Notes under the pieces: model-generated
The model's input: the letters and a program-made list of their open reading frames with translations, nothing else
What the model was told of the DNA's origin: nothing
The model's database searches: none
In this document: positions 44,739 to 56,925 of the stretch, one piece after another
Numbering within the stretch: the stretch's first letter is position 1
Layout: the number at the start of each line of letters is the position of its first letter
Assembly: GCF_024166365.1 (NCBI RefSeq)
Contig: NC_064822.1
Span: 110,542,823-110,606,822, forward strand
Source of the DNA: Elephas maximus indicus
Lineage: Eukaryota; Chordata; Mammalia; Proboscidea; Elephantidae
Direction of reading: 5' to 3'
DNA length: 64,000 bases
Made by a program: the position numbers and the translations under genes

Positions 44739-44760
44739 GCTGAGAGATAAACGAATGAAC
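44739..44760 (-). promoter_or_regulatory. 3' splice site of the OR9K pseudogene
   Basis: On the minus strand, ttcgtttatctctcag precedes the start codon, with AG at 44741-44740, 12 nt before the ATG. This is the same spacing as in the intact gene. Confidence 0.6.
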
Positions 44761-45115
44761 TCTTGGCGTTGATCCTAGTGTTACATGTAATGCCCTACAG
44801 TGTTAGGATTTAAATCTTTTTTGTAATCGTTATTAATTTTAGCCTTATAGAGATACTGTGACATAAATTGAAGCCAGTTTCAACTGATGATGAATTCAGA
44901 GGTTAGTTTCATTTCCTATTTCCATCAATTGGTTGAATTAGATCTTTTGTCTATATGCCTAGTACAATGCTATGCCTTTTCACCCCAATGCATTCCTGCA
45001 TTTACCAGTACAATTTTTCTCTACATTTCCCACTCATGATTTACAGAATAACTTCAATATCATGAAGTAGTGGTTGGAAGTTAGCATAAATAATTGACAT
45101 TTTGTAAACAATTTT
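44761..45115 (-). other. 5' flank of inverted OR9K copy
   Basis: Aligns in reverse to 26365-26690 (aacttcaatatcatgaagta against tacttcaagatgttgaagtt; cactcatgatttacagaata). It shows that the duplication included upstream non-coding DNA. Confidence 0.6.
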
Positions 45116-45123
45116 CAAACAAT

Positions 45124-45661
45124 GTATTGCGTTGTGCAAATCTGCTGCAAAAGACCTCTTTAAAGTGTTAAAAAGCAAAGATATCACTTTGAGGACTAAG
45201 ATGCCCCTGACCCAAGCCATGGCATTTTTAATCCCCTCATATGCATGTGAAAGTTGAACAGTGAACAAAGAAGACCGAAGAAGGATAAATCATTTAAATT
45301 GCAGTGTTAGTGAGGGATATTAAATATGATATGGAGTGCCAGAAGAATGAAGAAATCCATCTTGGAAGAAGTACAGCCAGAATGCTCTTTAGAAACGAGG
45401 ATGGCGAGACTTCATCTCACTTACTTTAGACATGTAGTCAGGACGGACCATTCCCTGGAGAAGGACATCATGCTTGCTAATGTAGAGTGTCAGCAAAAGA
45501 GAGGAAGACCCACAACAAGATGGATCGACGCAGTGGCTGCAACAATAAGCTTAAATTTGCGAGGATTGTGAACATGGTGCGTGACCGGGCAGCATTTCCC
45601 TTCTATTGTATGTAGGGTTGCTATGGTTCAGAACCGACTCAAAGGCACCTGACAACAACAA
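45124..45661 (+). mobile_element. RTE LINE 3' fragment in OR flank
   Basis: About 540 bp of RTE 3' end (gcaaatctgctgcaaaagac ... ctgacaacaacaacaaac) with target duplication caaacaat (45116-45123 and 45662-45669). The inverted paralogue at about 26350 has no insertion, so this is younger than the OR9K2 duplication. Frames are broken. Confidence 0.85.
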
Positions 45662-45669
45662 CAAACAAT

Positions 45670-46184
45670 TTATGTAGTCTCAGTTTGGAGATATTGGGGG
45701 TTTCAGTGGGTTAGGTAAGGTTATTTGAGTACAAATGGATATAAAGTATGTGACTGAATTTAAAAACTACTTAGGAGATAAAATTAACTTTTTGTGGGTC
45801 ATAGATACTCTTGATTTTGATGGAAGTTATATACCCTCTAAGAGAATAGTTGTGCATATCCAAACACAAAAATAATTTTCCTGCCCTTTTCAGGATTTCT
45901 TTTCTAGTTAGGCCCCCAAAGACCTCTCATAAAGAAAAATTTTCTGCATTTCCTGAGCCCAAGGCTCATAGTTCTATGAGAATAAGCCTACGCATAGTCT
46001 GGCTAGAGGGAGTACCTTAACAATGAGGAAATTGTTGAGTGCATTCTTGTTTACGCTCAATGTAACTTTGATAGACATCATCAGTTCATTCACAACACAT
46101 CTAAATTAGATTTTGAACTCATTATATTAACTATATAGTCCACCTTTTCTCTCCCCTCAGGCCTTTATATTCATAATTCTTTCT
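45670..46184. other. Duplicated flank, then gene-free DNA
   Basis: 45670-45775 matches 26242-26345 in reverse (aagtatgtgactgaatttaa). Beyond that nothing was recognised. Confidence 0.5.
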
Positions 46185-46410
46185 AAGCAATAATTATAAT
46201 ACCAAATATTTATGCAGTATTTATTATATGCCAGACCCTTTTCTAAGTGCTTTTCACAATAACTTATTGAATCTATACAACAATAATATGAGATAGGTCC
46301 TATAATAGTCTCTAGTGTATAGATGAGAAAACTGAAGCACAAAGATGTGAAGAAGATTGTTGAAAGTCAACTGATAGTGTCAGATACAGAATATGAAGCC
46401 AGGAAACCTC
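46185..46410 (+). mobile_element. MIR SINE remnant
   Basis: tatttattatatgccagacc, tttctaagtgcttttcac and agatgagaaaactgaagcac follow the MIR consensus order. Confidence 0.75.
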
Positions 46411-46499
46411 CAGAATCCATGCTCTTAATCACTATACTGTTTCACCCTTCGATAAGGAGCTCTTCCTGTTCCCTTACCTGGCTTACTTCTACTTGTACT

Positions 46500-46740
46500 T
46501 TAGAGGTCTGTCAAAGTTTCACATCTTCAGAATAAACTACTTAATTCTGTACTCTGTATCAGCACATCTCTGCATACATCATGCTTCCAAGATCATAGCC
46601 ATTGGCAGAGTATTTCAATATAACTTTCTACCTCCCTGGACAATAATTTCCTTAAGATCAAAATACAACTTGATTTCTGTATATTGTCAGCATAATGTTC
46701 TGTGCCTGACGAATGGTAATTAATCTATATGTATTTATTA
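46500..46740 (+). mobile_element. L2-like LINE remnant
   Basis: ctggacaataatttccttaa, gtcagcataatgttctgtgc and gaatggtaattaatctatat give an L2 tail pattern, weakly preserved. Confidence 0.45.
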
Positions 46741-46789
46741 TATAGGTAAAAGTGGAAAGATAACTGAGCTTTAATAGTCAGAAAAAAAC

Positions 46790-47025
46790 TTGAAGGCTTT
46801 GTAATAGTGCTGTGGTTAGTGCAGGGTTCAGTGCAAATGGACCTAAGCTTCAGCTTTGCTTCTCTCACTTTTTGAGTGGGTTCATGGATGAGTTACTTAT
46901 GCTATATCATCCACATAAATAAGGTGGGGATGAAAATAATATAACCCTCAAAAGTTTCTTGAGGATATAAAATGGGATAACGTATGTAAATCACTTAGCA
47001 TCAGTTTTGGAAGAGTAAGTACTCA
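46790..47025 (-). mobile_element. MIR remnant at outer edge of left arm
   Basis: Reverse MIR pattern (gatgagttacttatgct, aaggtggggatgaaaataat, gtaaatcacttagcatcag). The matching MIR in the other arm is at 63820-64000 in opposite orientation. Confidence 0.65.
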
Positions 47026-50000
47026 AAAAATAATTATTATTTTTAGTTTTTATTATAGCTTTCTTTGCTCCATCTCACAATTCACATCAAAATAATTGGC
47101 GCTAATTAGGTTTATATATTAACAATATTAAGGCTTTTTTGGATTAACCATTTGAAGCTGAGGGAATGAATCAAAGAAACTGCTAAAGATTCAGAAAGAA
47201 AAAAGAAAACTGAAAGAAATACAATTTTTCCCCTAAGGGAGATGACAGAGAAAAATGGCATTTTGTGTTAATGTTATTCAAGGATATATTAATGTCAAAA
47301 ATAAAATATTTACCAGCCCCATTAAAAATTACATATGCAAGTAATTTTATTATGTATGAACAAAAATTTAAATTAGATAATACTTAGTGACTGAAGAGTT
47401 GTGAGTAGTTAATCAGTGAAAACAAAGCCTATGGTCATGAAATATTGTTTTTTAAATAGAATATTTTAATTAATAATCTTACCTAGAAGGAAAGATAAAG
47501 ATTATTTTAATTTTTAAGATTTACTCCTAACAAACCAGTCAAATTATAATTAACAAACCAAAAACGTTTATACACTGAAAAGATAATCCTTCTGACAGCA
47601 GCCAGCAAACAAGTAGTCCATTTGTGACTTATTATTTGTCAAAAAATCTCCTGTTTTAAAAAGTTACTTTTATCTTGTATCGTCTGGTAATTTGTCAGAT
47701 CCTGTTAAAAGTGAAGAAGAATTCCAATATTTTCCTCTTCTTATCGTTGCAACTCTGGAAACGAAAACATAAAGTTAATTAATGACTATGTCACAACTCC
47801 AAGTACTGAAAATCAACCCTTTGAGATAAAATGAAGCCCTGCAAAAAATTCCCAAGTACATGTTCATTATCCCAGTTTTAGATTCCTCCCATGTGGGACT
47901 AGGATTTATTTTCCTCATTGCTCTGTTTAAACTGTTGTCCTTTCCTACTAGTTTGTTCCATTAAAAATGCTATAGGCCTTATTAGAGGAGAGACAAAGTG
48001 AATTTTCCAAGTGATGCTCTGTCAGACTGAAGTAATTCCAGAAATTATATTCTGTAATCATGGAAAGTGAACCTGAGGAATCAGTCTGCAGGATATTCTC
48101 TCTCCTCCATTTGTGGATGTTTATATGCTTTCAAAGAAGGAGCAAAGTTTGCCATGGATATGTTAAGAAAGTAGAGGCACTGAGTCATCTGTAATCCCTG
48201 ATAATCTGCCAGAATACCTGCTGCAGTTATCCATAACGGCTTTGATTGGGCATAGCAGTGCAACTGTGTCAAATAATTGCAGCTTTGAGGTTTCCCTCAT
48301 CTTCTGGGAGATAGTCCCTCTGGGAAAAAAAGAAGTTTAAGTCAGTTATTAAGATACCTAGTTCTAGGCTCTGTAGCCATAGTCTGTGAGGACCACAGAG
48401 GCTCTAGGTTAAAAAATAATAACAATAGAGTCTAGTAGGAATCAAAGTAGATGCAAAGAGTTGTGTGGATCCCTTGTTGTGTGGATCCTTTGGGAGTATC
48501 AAAGGGGTCTTTCAATTTTGATTTCTCCACCGAAAAAGAAGCATTTTCAATGTATTAGAGCACAGTTTTGGTAGGCAAAAGGAATAGTTTTGAAATATTG
48601 TACTTCAAAATAAATTTTCTATTCATTTGAACTCAGCACTAATGTAATATCTTGAAGTTTACCTCATAGGGTGGCTCAAACCTTCGTTGATGAAGGATCT
48701 GAGCCTTGTGTTCTTGTCTCTGATGAAGTGCTGTAGTTGTTGATTAAGATTTACTATCAGACATGGCAGTATTAGGAGGCATTCTGGAAAATGCCCTGGG
48801 TTACTGCTATACTCCTCTTTGCCTCCTTATTAACACTATCTTTTGCTAATCAGTATCTATCACCCAAAAGAATACAAAGCATCCATTTTACCTGTTGGTT
48901 GAGTGAAATGAAGAATTCTCCAAATGTCCAAAAGAGAGTCTTGATTTGGAGCTTATTTTAGAAATTGTGTGTCCCCTTGTAAAAACATTCCTCTTTTGAA
49001 TAGTAAGAATGCTAACTTATCAGAGTCCAAAGTCATATGGGAAAAAACATAACAAAACAAAGAACAACAGCAACAACAAAAAATGATGCGAGGAGCTTTG
49101 TAGATTTTATTGTGATATTCCCAGTTTTACCCTTTGTACCTAGACCTGTAGTCTGGTTATGGGAGAAATAACCTAGTATGTTGGTTCCTATTGCAAAGCT
49201 CAGATCATACGTGGATGACAGTGACCCAGCTTTTCAAAATGTTGATACTGACACTTTGGTCCAAGAAGTAATTCTTCAGTAACTGATTCCAATACTCCAT
49301 TAGCTCATCTGGTTCTCTATGATTAGTTACGTGAACATTCTATCAAATTTCATGGGTATGAGTGCATTGCCTTCCTGTTCTTGTAAAATGAGTACCTTGC
49401 TACATGCAATAGTATAATATAGCATGCCGATGATTAAAACATTCATTTAGTCCATATTAGGCAGAATTAAGAGAAGCAATTTGAGCAGAGAAGGCAATAT
49501 CTGTATATTTGGAGCAGTGTCTGGACAAGTGGCTCTTCCTTCCTCATGGAAAATTTCCAATGTGATTAGCCTGACACCTGATAGCTGGCTGGTATTTCAT
49601 TCAATTGATGAATTAATTGAGTGAAAAGTGAAGTGGCTGGGAAAGAGGCTAGAAGAAAACAGGTTATTGCCTTCACCAGATTATTGAGAACCTTCTTCAT
49701 ACCTGATATAATTTTCTAAGTATTCTTGTGCAAAACTCATTTTCCATTTTTCTCACCACTTAGATCCATCCATAAAGAGCCCATCTTGTCAATAATCCTC
49801 CAGTCTTATTGCTTCACAAGTTCATTAGCCACTGCTCATAAATAATTATAGGAAATATCTCTGTCATAATTCCAGGCCAACTGAACAAGATATACAGTTG
49901 GAAACTATGCCCATTAAGGATATTTTCCTTACTCTGTGTCCTTCAGGAAACATGCTTAATTTGGAGTAGTGTGCTACAGCAGTCCCTTTCCAACTGATAC

Positions 50001-51724
50001 CCATATTCCATGCAGCAGCATATATAAAGTGGGCTCAATTTTAATTTTTTCCTCAGAAATTCTGAATAGGGAATGTACCATGTGATCACAAGTGTGGGCT
50101 GAAGTAAAAGTGGCAATGCAGCAGGAGCAAGTGCACTGGAAATATAAGTCATTGCTCAGTTATCATATATACAATTTTCCCTTAAAAATGGAATTCTGTC
50201 AAACCCAAATGTCTGACTGAAGGATTATATACCATCTGTTCACCATAATACAGTCATTTGTATTCATAGTAAAGAATACAGATTCTATCAAGGCCCAAGT
50301 TAGGAGCTTCTGATCAAAAGATAAACTTGCAGAAAATTTGCTTTTCTCGGAACCTTAGAAGCCAGTACTGTGATTTGCCAATCAGAGTTTGCATCAGTTT
50401 CCATAGAACATCTGATATTCCCTAAAGACTGAAAGCATCACTAGATATTCTGATTCATGAGTTTTAAGTAGCAATACTTCTTTTCCTGAGGAAGCTGAAC
50501 CAGCTGAAGAACATGGGTGTCTTATGAATCCAGGTAAAGCTGGGTGCCTCATGCCTGCACACACACTGAGAAGTGTTACATGTTGGCTCCAAAATTCAGG
50601 AAAGCGTATTACTCTTCATAGTAAGGGAATGAACAGTCCGAGAATTTTTCTTCTATGTTGGAGGGAATAGCTCAACATGTTCCAGGCCACTGGACCTAGA
50701 AAACTTCCCAGAGTTGGCACATTCTTGAATTATCATAGTAGATAACCCAATCCCCTGTCACTTAGGTGACTTACCAAGGAACATAGAGTATCAAATATGG
50801 TACAAGAAAGAAAAGTTATAGCTAATATCAGTCATTAAAATAAATACACAAATACTAACAAATATTAACAAATTGTGTACCATAGCGTGTAAAAAGATAA
50901 TTATAACAAGGTTGCATTTATCGCAGGAATACAAAAATGTCCTAATAGTGAAAAGTTAATGTCATTCATTATATTAGTGGATTAATGAAGAAAATCTTAA
51001 CATTTCCAATAGGAAAAGAAAATCATTTGATAAAATTGAACATTCATTTATGATTTTAAAATGTCTTAAGAAACAAAAATTAGAAATGAAAGAGTTAAAG
51101 AAATACTTCTGTAATCGTAAGTTTTAGTGGGAAAACATTGGAAGCATTCTATTTTAAACCATGCTTAAGACAAGGATATCTACTACCAATGCTTCTGTCT
51201 TCATTTTACCAGAGGATTCTGGCTAAAAAACAAGAAAACAAACCAAAAATTGAAGAGAGAAAAATGTAAAAGAAGAAAAGAACTCATTGTTTTCAGATAT
51301 AACCATTGTCTCCATAGGAAATCTACAGTTCAATTATCAAAGCAGAGTTCTAGTTTCCATCTGAAATGTAAAGAGTTTTGAAGACATCACTCCTATTTTC
51401 ACAACAAGAAAAAAAGCAAAAGATTGAAAAGCGACATCTTCTCAGATGAATCACAATTGACGTCACAGGGAAAACACTGTTTTGAAAACTGGAGATAAAA
51501 GTAGATACAGAAAATCACAATTTAACAGAAGAAGAAACTGCTGATCAAGCATTGGGTAGGAATACTTAATTGCTGGGGGCTGAGTGTGGACTAACTTGTG
51601 TGATAAAAGCATCATCGAGGCCCAGCTTTAGGGGGAGCCCCCACACTCCTGAATATGACCTTCAGAAGCCCCATTGGTTTCTCACTGTGATGATCAAAGA
51701 AAAATCCTCTGTGCTTATGTCAAA
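47026..51724. other. Unassigned DNA within left arm
   Basis: No gene was recognised. A short minus-strand frame at 48081-48272 (ending MEEREYPAD) is partly preserved in the other arm (product ending MEEREYPAD near 62830), so it may be the remains of an older coding or retroelement sequence. It has no motif I can name. CAA repeats occur at 49066-49080. Confidence 0.4.
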
Positions 51725-51932
51725 AACCAAATCAAACCAGTTGCCATCAAGTCGATTCAGGCTCACGGTGACCATATTGGGCAGAGTAAAAGTGCCTCAT
51801 AGGGTTTCCGAGGCTGAAATCTTTATAGAAGCAGTCTGCCACATCTTTCTCCCACAGAGTGGCTGGTGGTTTTGAACTACCCACCTTTTGGTTAACAGCT
51901 AAGTGTTTCACCACTATGCCACCAGGACTTAC
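51725..51932 (-). mobile_element. SINE shared by both arms
   Basis: Minus-strand SINE (gttgccatcaagtcgattca ... gccaccagga). The counterpart in the right arm lies at about 56785-56925 in plus orientation, so it was present before the inverted duplication. Confidence 0.8.
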
Positions 51933-52034
51933 TTCAAGGGGAGGGAAAAAGTAACCATTTTGAAACATGCCCATATTGCTCTGCTCTTCTTCACAACAGC
52001 CTGTCCTCAAGGGAAACTGTTTTATCAGATCTGG

Positions 52035-52232
52035 AGTCCCTGGGTGATGCAAACAGTTAATGTGTTTGCCTACCAAGCAAATATTGGTGGTTTGAGTGCA
52101 CCCAGAGACATCTTGGAAGAAAAAGCTGATGATCTACTTCCAAAAAATCAGCCATTGAAAACCCTATGAAGAGCAGCTCTACTCTGACACACATGGGACC
52201 ACTATAAATTGGTATCATCTTGAGAGCAAAAA
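52035..52232 (+). mobile_element. SINE, divergent subtype, shared by both arms
   Basis: gagtccctgggtgatgcaaa ... gacacacatgggaccactat. The counterpart is at 56465-56660, minus. It is the same subtype as 18517-18706. It also predates the inverted duplication. Confidence 0.75.
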
Positions 52233-52420
52233 AAACATTAGGAGTCTGGGTGGTGCACCCACCCAGTACCCAGCTCCCCAAATGGCTGCCTTCAATGGGG
52301 AAGCGGGAGTGTCTTTGAGGAAACTGGCAGCCCTTGATGACCTCTGGAAACTGGTTTATTTTTGGTGCATTTTCAAACACTGGGTAATGAAACTTGTCTT
52401 CCGGGGGGTAGCCCTACATA

Positions 52421-52600
52421 TCCTGATTCCCAGCTGCCATGATTACACTAGTAGAATATGATATCTGCTTTCTGAATCATGATAAAGCCCAAGGGAGAGA
52501 GATACAGTGACCCCACGCTCAACATAATCAGGAAATGAGGCTGTTGTTTCACTTTTTGCCCTTGTTACTGCATATGAAGACATCAAAAACAACTTAAGGG
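52421..52600 (+). pseudogene. AZI2: AZI2 processed pseudogene, left-arm piece
   Basis: AZI2 (NAP1) is a TBK1-binding adaptor of innate immune signalling. Here only the first part survives. From the ATG at 52439 it reads MITLVEYDICFLNHDKA, against MDALVEDDICILNHEKA in human AZI2 from memory, with broken continuation to about 52600 (text matching VTAYEDIK). It then stops at unrelated sequence. The opposite-strand copy at 55882-56440 extends further. The coding frame is broken, so no function is expected. Confidence 0.75.
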
Positions 52601-53346
52601 GGACTTCTGGCCAACATGTCACCATAGACAGAAGCACAATGCTGTCCCTCCACAGCAAAGACCCGAAAAACTAAGTAAAACAGAGACAAACATCATTCTT
52701 GGAACCTGAAGTGTCAGCCAAACACCAAATGGAATAAGAAACTGACAGAGAACACAAAGTGAGGAGAGATACATGCAGAGGTCCCTTATTAGCTAAGGCA
52801 GCACAGATTCGTCATCTTGGACTCCTGTCAGGGATCAGCAGACAGGGAGCATGGTAAAGCAGCTTCATGGAGCTCCCAGCAGGAGACAGAGCACCTGGTA
52901 ACCAGTGATACACATATTCCCACCCCCGATCCTCTCTCTGCTGCTCTACCGCCAAGCTTCCTGTCTGGCTGTGGTGGCTCAGCTGGCCAGGAAGTGCAGG
53001 GTCTGTGCCACTTGTATTCACCCCACCCACATCACAGATCAGTGGACAGGGAGTTCGGGAAAGCAGCCTCACGAAGTTCCCAGCAGGAAACAGAGTACCC
53101 AGTAACTAGCGATAAATGCTTTCCTAAACCCCACCCTTCTTCCCTTCACCACTTTGGCCTCCTTTGCTTCCTGCCAGCTTCAGTCTCTTTGCTGGGGGCA
53201 ACTGCTTCTGCCCCTGGCTGCTTGGATTCATCCTGCCCACATTGGCCAGGTCCCTGAGCTGATATTGCTTCTTTCCATGTCTTTTGGTTTCTTCCTTGCC
53301 TACCACCACCTCCCCCTCCTTTCTCTTGAACACCTGGCTCTGTGTG
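52601..53346. repeat. Spacer segment with two tandem ~206-bp units
   Basis: After an abrupt change at 52601, the sequence starts gggggacttctggccaacat, in the style of an L1 or other retroelement 5' region. It contains two tandem units of about 206 bp: about 52829-53034 and 53035-53240, both with gatcag..gacagggag, agcagc and ttcccagcagga-type text. The open frame 52817-53257 on the plus strand spans these repeats and is not a recognised gene. Probably a retroelement 5' UTR; unassigned. Confidence 0.5.
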
Positions 53347-55880
53347 CCATCCTACAAGGAAGAACATTAATAATACGGCTATTATTCAAATTTATGCACC
53401 ATCCACTAAGGCCAAAGATGAAGAAATTGAAGATTTTTATCAGCTTCTGCAGTCTGAAATTGATCAAATATGCAATCAGAATGCACTGATAATTACTGGT
53501 GATTGGAACGCAAAAGTCGGAAACAAAGAAGGATCAGTTGTTAGAAAATATGGCCTTGGTGATAGAAACAATGCTGGAGATAAAATGATAGAATTTTGCA
53601 AGACCAACGACTTCTTCATTGCAAATATCTTTTTTCACCAACATAAATGGCGACTGTACCTTGCCAGATGGAATATATAGGAATCAAATTGACTACATCC
53701 ATGGAAAGAAATGATGAAAATCTCAGTATCATCAGTCAGAAAAAGGCCAGGGCCGATGGCAATATAGACCATCAATTGCTCATATGAAAGTTCAAGCTGA
53801 AACTGAAGAAAATCAGAGCAAGACCATGGCAGCCAAAATATGACCTTGCATATATTCCACCTGAATTTAGAGACCATCTCAAGAATAGATTTGACGCATT
53901 GAACACTAGTGACCGAAGACCAGAGGAGTTGTGGAATGACATCAAGGACATCATACATGAAGAAAGCAAGAGGTCATTGAACAGACTGGAAAGAAAAAAA
54001 AGACCAAGATGGATGTCTGAGGAGACTCTGAAACTTTCTCTCGAACGACCAGCAGCTAAAGCAAAAGGAAAAATTGATGAAGTAAAATAACCGAACAGCA
54101 GATTTCAAAGGGCGGCTCGAGAAGACAAAGTGAAGTATTATAATGACGTATGCAAAGAGCTGGGGATAGAAAACCAAAAGGGAAGAACAAGTTTGGAGTT
54201 TCTCAAGCTGAAAGAACTGAAGAAAAAATTCAAGCCTTGAGTTGCAATAGTGAAGGATTCTATGGGGAAAATATTAACGATGCAGGAAGCATCAAAAGAA
54301 GATGGAAGGAATACACAGAGTCATTATACCAAAAAGAATTGGTTGACATTCAACCATTTCAAAAGGTAGCATATGATGAGGAACTGATGGTACTGAAGGA
54401 AGAAGTCCAAGCTGCAGAAAAACAAGGCTCCAGGAATTGAGGGACTATCAATTGAGATGTTTCAACAAATGGGTGCAGTTTTGGAAGTGCTCACTCATCT
54501 ATGCCAAGAAACATGGCCGACAGCTTCCTGGCCAACTGACTGGAAAAGATCCATATTTATGCCTATTCCCAAGAAAGGTGATTGAACTGAATGTGGAAAT
54601 TATCGAACAAAATCATTAATATCACACGTAAGCAAAATTTTGCTGAAGGTCACTCAAAAGCAGCTGCAGCAGTATATCGATAAGGAACGGCCAGAAATTC
54701 AGACCGGATTCAGAAGAGGGCGTGGAACCAGGGATATCATTGCTGATGTCAGATGGACCCTGGCTGAAAGCAGAGAATACCAGAAGGATGTTTACCTTTG
54801 TTCTATTGACTATGCAAAGGCATTCGACTATGTGGATCATAACAAAATATGGATAACATTGCGAAGAATGGGAATTCCAGAACACTTAATTGTGCACACA
54901 AGGAACCTGTACGTTGATCAAGAGGCAGCAGTTTGGACAGAAGGAAGGGATACTGATTGGTTCAAAGTCAGGAAAGGTGTGCGTCAGGGTTGTATTCTTT
55001 CACCATACCTATTCAATCTGTATGTTGAGCAAATAATCTGAGAAGCTGGACTATATGAAGAAGAACGGGGCATCAGGATTGGAGGAAGACTCATTAACAA
55101 CTTGGGTTATGCAGAAGACACAACCTTGCTTGCTGAAAGTGAAGAGGACTTGACACACTAATGAAGATCAAAGACCACAGCATTCGGTATGGATTACATC
55201 TCAACATAAAGAAAACAAAAAACCTCACAAATGGACCAATAAACAGCATCATGATAAGTGGAGAAAAGATTGAAGTTGTCAAGGATTTCATTTTACTTGG
55301 ATCCACAATCAACAGCCATGGAAGCGGTAGCCAAGAAATCAAAAGACTCATTGCATTGGGTAAATCTGCTGCAAAGGACCTATTTAAAGTGTTGAAAGTC
55401 AAGGATGTCACCTTGAAGACTAAGGTGCCCCTGACCCAAGCCATGGTATTTTCAATCAGATCAGATGCATGTGAAAGCTGGATGATGAATAAGGAAGACC
55501 AAAGAATTGACGCCTCTGAATTGTGGTGTTGGAGAAGAATGTCGAATACACCATGGACTGCCGGAAGAACGAATAGGTCTGTCTTGGAAGAAGTACAGCC
55601 AGAATGCTCCTTAGAGGCAAGGATGGCAAGACTGCGTCTTACGAACTTTGGGACAGGTTGTCAGGAGGAATCAGTCCCTGGAGAAGGACATCATGCTTGG
55701 TAGAGTACAGGGTCAGTGGAAAACAGGAATACCCTCAACGAGATGGATTGACACAGTGGCTGCAACAATGAACTCAAGCATAACAATGATTGTAAGGATG
55801 GTGCAGGACCAGGCAGTGTTTCGCTCTATTGTGCATAGGGTTGCTATGAGTCAGAGCCGACTTGATGGCACCTAACAACA
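53347..55880 (+). mobile_element. RTE LINE, 2.5 kb, 5'-truncated
   Basis: The longest RTE copy here. It begins inside the AP-endonuclease domain (IIQIYAPSTKAKDEEIEDFY; GDWNAKVGNKEGS near 53500), runs through the linker and RT (RGRGTRDIIADVRWTLAES; RQGCILSPYLFNLY), and ends at the RTE 3' terminus ggcacctaacaaca (55880). Frameshifts and a stop after the RT finger region break it, and the active-site box reads YAEDTTLLAES rather than YADD. It forms most of the spacer between the two arms of the inverted repeat. Confidence 0.9.
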
Positions 55881-55881
55881 T

Positions 55882-56440
55882 TTGAGACCACTACATTTTC
55901 CTCTGATCAATTGCAGTTCTTGTCCCAAACCATAGATCTTCAGACCACAGCTCAACTTTTCCACCTCCCAGTTTGACGAAAGTAGAACTCCTCATCACCT
56001 GCTGAATTTCCACCCCTGTCCTTCACTAGAGGAGTTCCACTTCTTCAGATTGTACCTGTTCATTCAATCTTCAAAGAGTCAGAGTTTTCTTCATTCATTT
56101 TATCAAACTTCCTCTTCAAGTGATCTCTATCAACGCAGACCTCTCGATATGCACGATAGACATTATTTACTTGTTTTTGCCCACAGAACTTGATTCTTCA
56201 TCTAATCAAGCCCCCCATGAGCTTTTCATCCAAAAATCTTGTTGTTGTCTTTAAGAAAGAGTTCTCTTTCTCTGAATCCTTAAGCTGTTCTTTGATGTTT
56301 TCATATGCAGTGACAAGGGCAAGAAGGAAACAACAGCTTTAATTCCTGAATATACTGAGGCTAGAGTCACTGTATCTCTCCTTCAGCTTTTTCATGATTC
56401 AGAAAGCAAAAATCATCTTCTACCAGTGTATCCATGGCAG
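55882..56440 (-). pseudogene. AZI2: AZI2 processed pseudogene, right-arm piece
   Basis: On the minus strand, from the ATG at 56435-56433: MDTLVEDDFCFLNHEKA. Stretches matching human AZI2 from memory then follow: KDSEKENS, FLDEKL, AYREVCVDRDHLK, FDKMNEENSDSLK, and a degraded LSCDLKIHGLEQEL-type segment. About 180 codons run without introns, and AZI2 is a multi-exon gene, so this is a retrocopy. It has several frameshifts and stops and ends at the RTE boundary near 55881. It mirrors 52421-52600, so the retrocopy was part of the duplicated unit. Confidence 0.82.
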
Positions 56441-56464
56441 CTTGGAATCACAATTTGTAAGGGC

Positions 56465-56660
56465 CTCAAGGTGATACCAATTTATGGTGGTCCCCTGTGT
56501 GTAAGAGTAGAACTGCTTTCTTAGGGTTTTCAATGGCTGAATTTTCCAGAAGTAGATCAACAGCTTTTTCTGCCAACATGTATCTGAATGGACTTGAATC
56601 ACTATCTGGCTAGTAGCCAAACACATTAATTATTTGCACCAACTCAGGACTCCGGATCTG
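56465..56660 (-). mobile_element. SINE, right-arm copy of 52035-52232
   Basis: accaatttatggtggtcccc ... agtagatcaacagctttttc, the reverse of the left-arm SINE. Confidence 0.75.
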
Positions 56661-56784
56661 GTCAAAGAGTTTTCCTGAGGACAGGCTGTTGTGAAGAAGA
56701 GCAGAGTATTCTGGGCATGTTTCAAAATGGTTACTTTTCCCCTTCCCTTGAAGTAAGCCCTCAGTTGTTACCATTCTACCAGCT

Positions 56785-56925
56785 CAGCTGTTCTGTGGGA
56801 GACAGATGTGGCAGTCTGCTTTTGTAAAGATTTCAGCCTTGGAAACCCTACGAGGCAGTTCTATTCTGTCATATAGGATTGCAATGAGTCAGCACCAACT
56901 CTACTGCATATGAAAATATCAACTA
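56785..56925 (+). mobile_element. SINE, right-arm copy of 51725-51932
   Basis: gttctgtgggagacagatgt, agatttcagccttggaaacc and caatgagtcagcaccaactc, the reverse of the left-arm SINE; its head is shortened. Confidence 0.75.

Larger units (their letters stand above)
46850..52600. repeat. Inverted duplication, left arm
   Basis: This arm aligns in reverse with 55882-64000 over its whole visible length. Paired anchors include 47088-47160 with 63715-63780 (aaataattgg(c/t)gctaat), 48280-48300 with 62600-62640, 49010-49045 with 61910-61950 (cttatcagagtccaaa), 49340-49380 with 61615-61650, 51060 with 59705, and the two SINEs and the AZI2 start near the centre. Divergence is roughly 10-20 percent by eye, so it is not recent. 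The outer limit is not visible because the right arm leaves the window. Apart from the pieces listed separately, the arm carries no intact frame. The stretch 47-51 kb is unassigned. Confidence 0.88.

Noticed and set aside
49060-49081. CAA repeat as a possible RTE tail
   Set aside because: No RTE sequence lies next to it; it is a simple repeat.
52817-53257. A 146-codon frame, Ser/Pro/His-rich
   Set aside because: It spans tandem DNA units and shows repeated DNA rather than protein constraint; no recognised domain.
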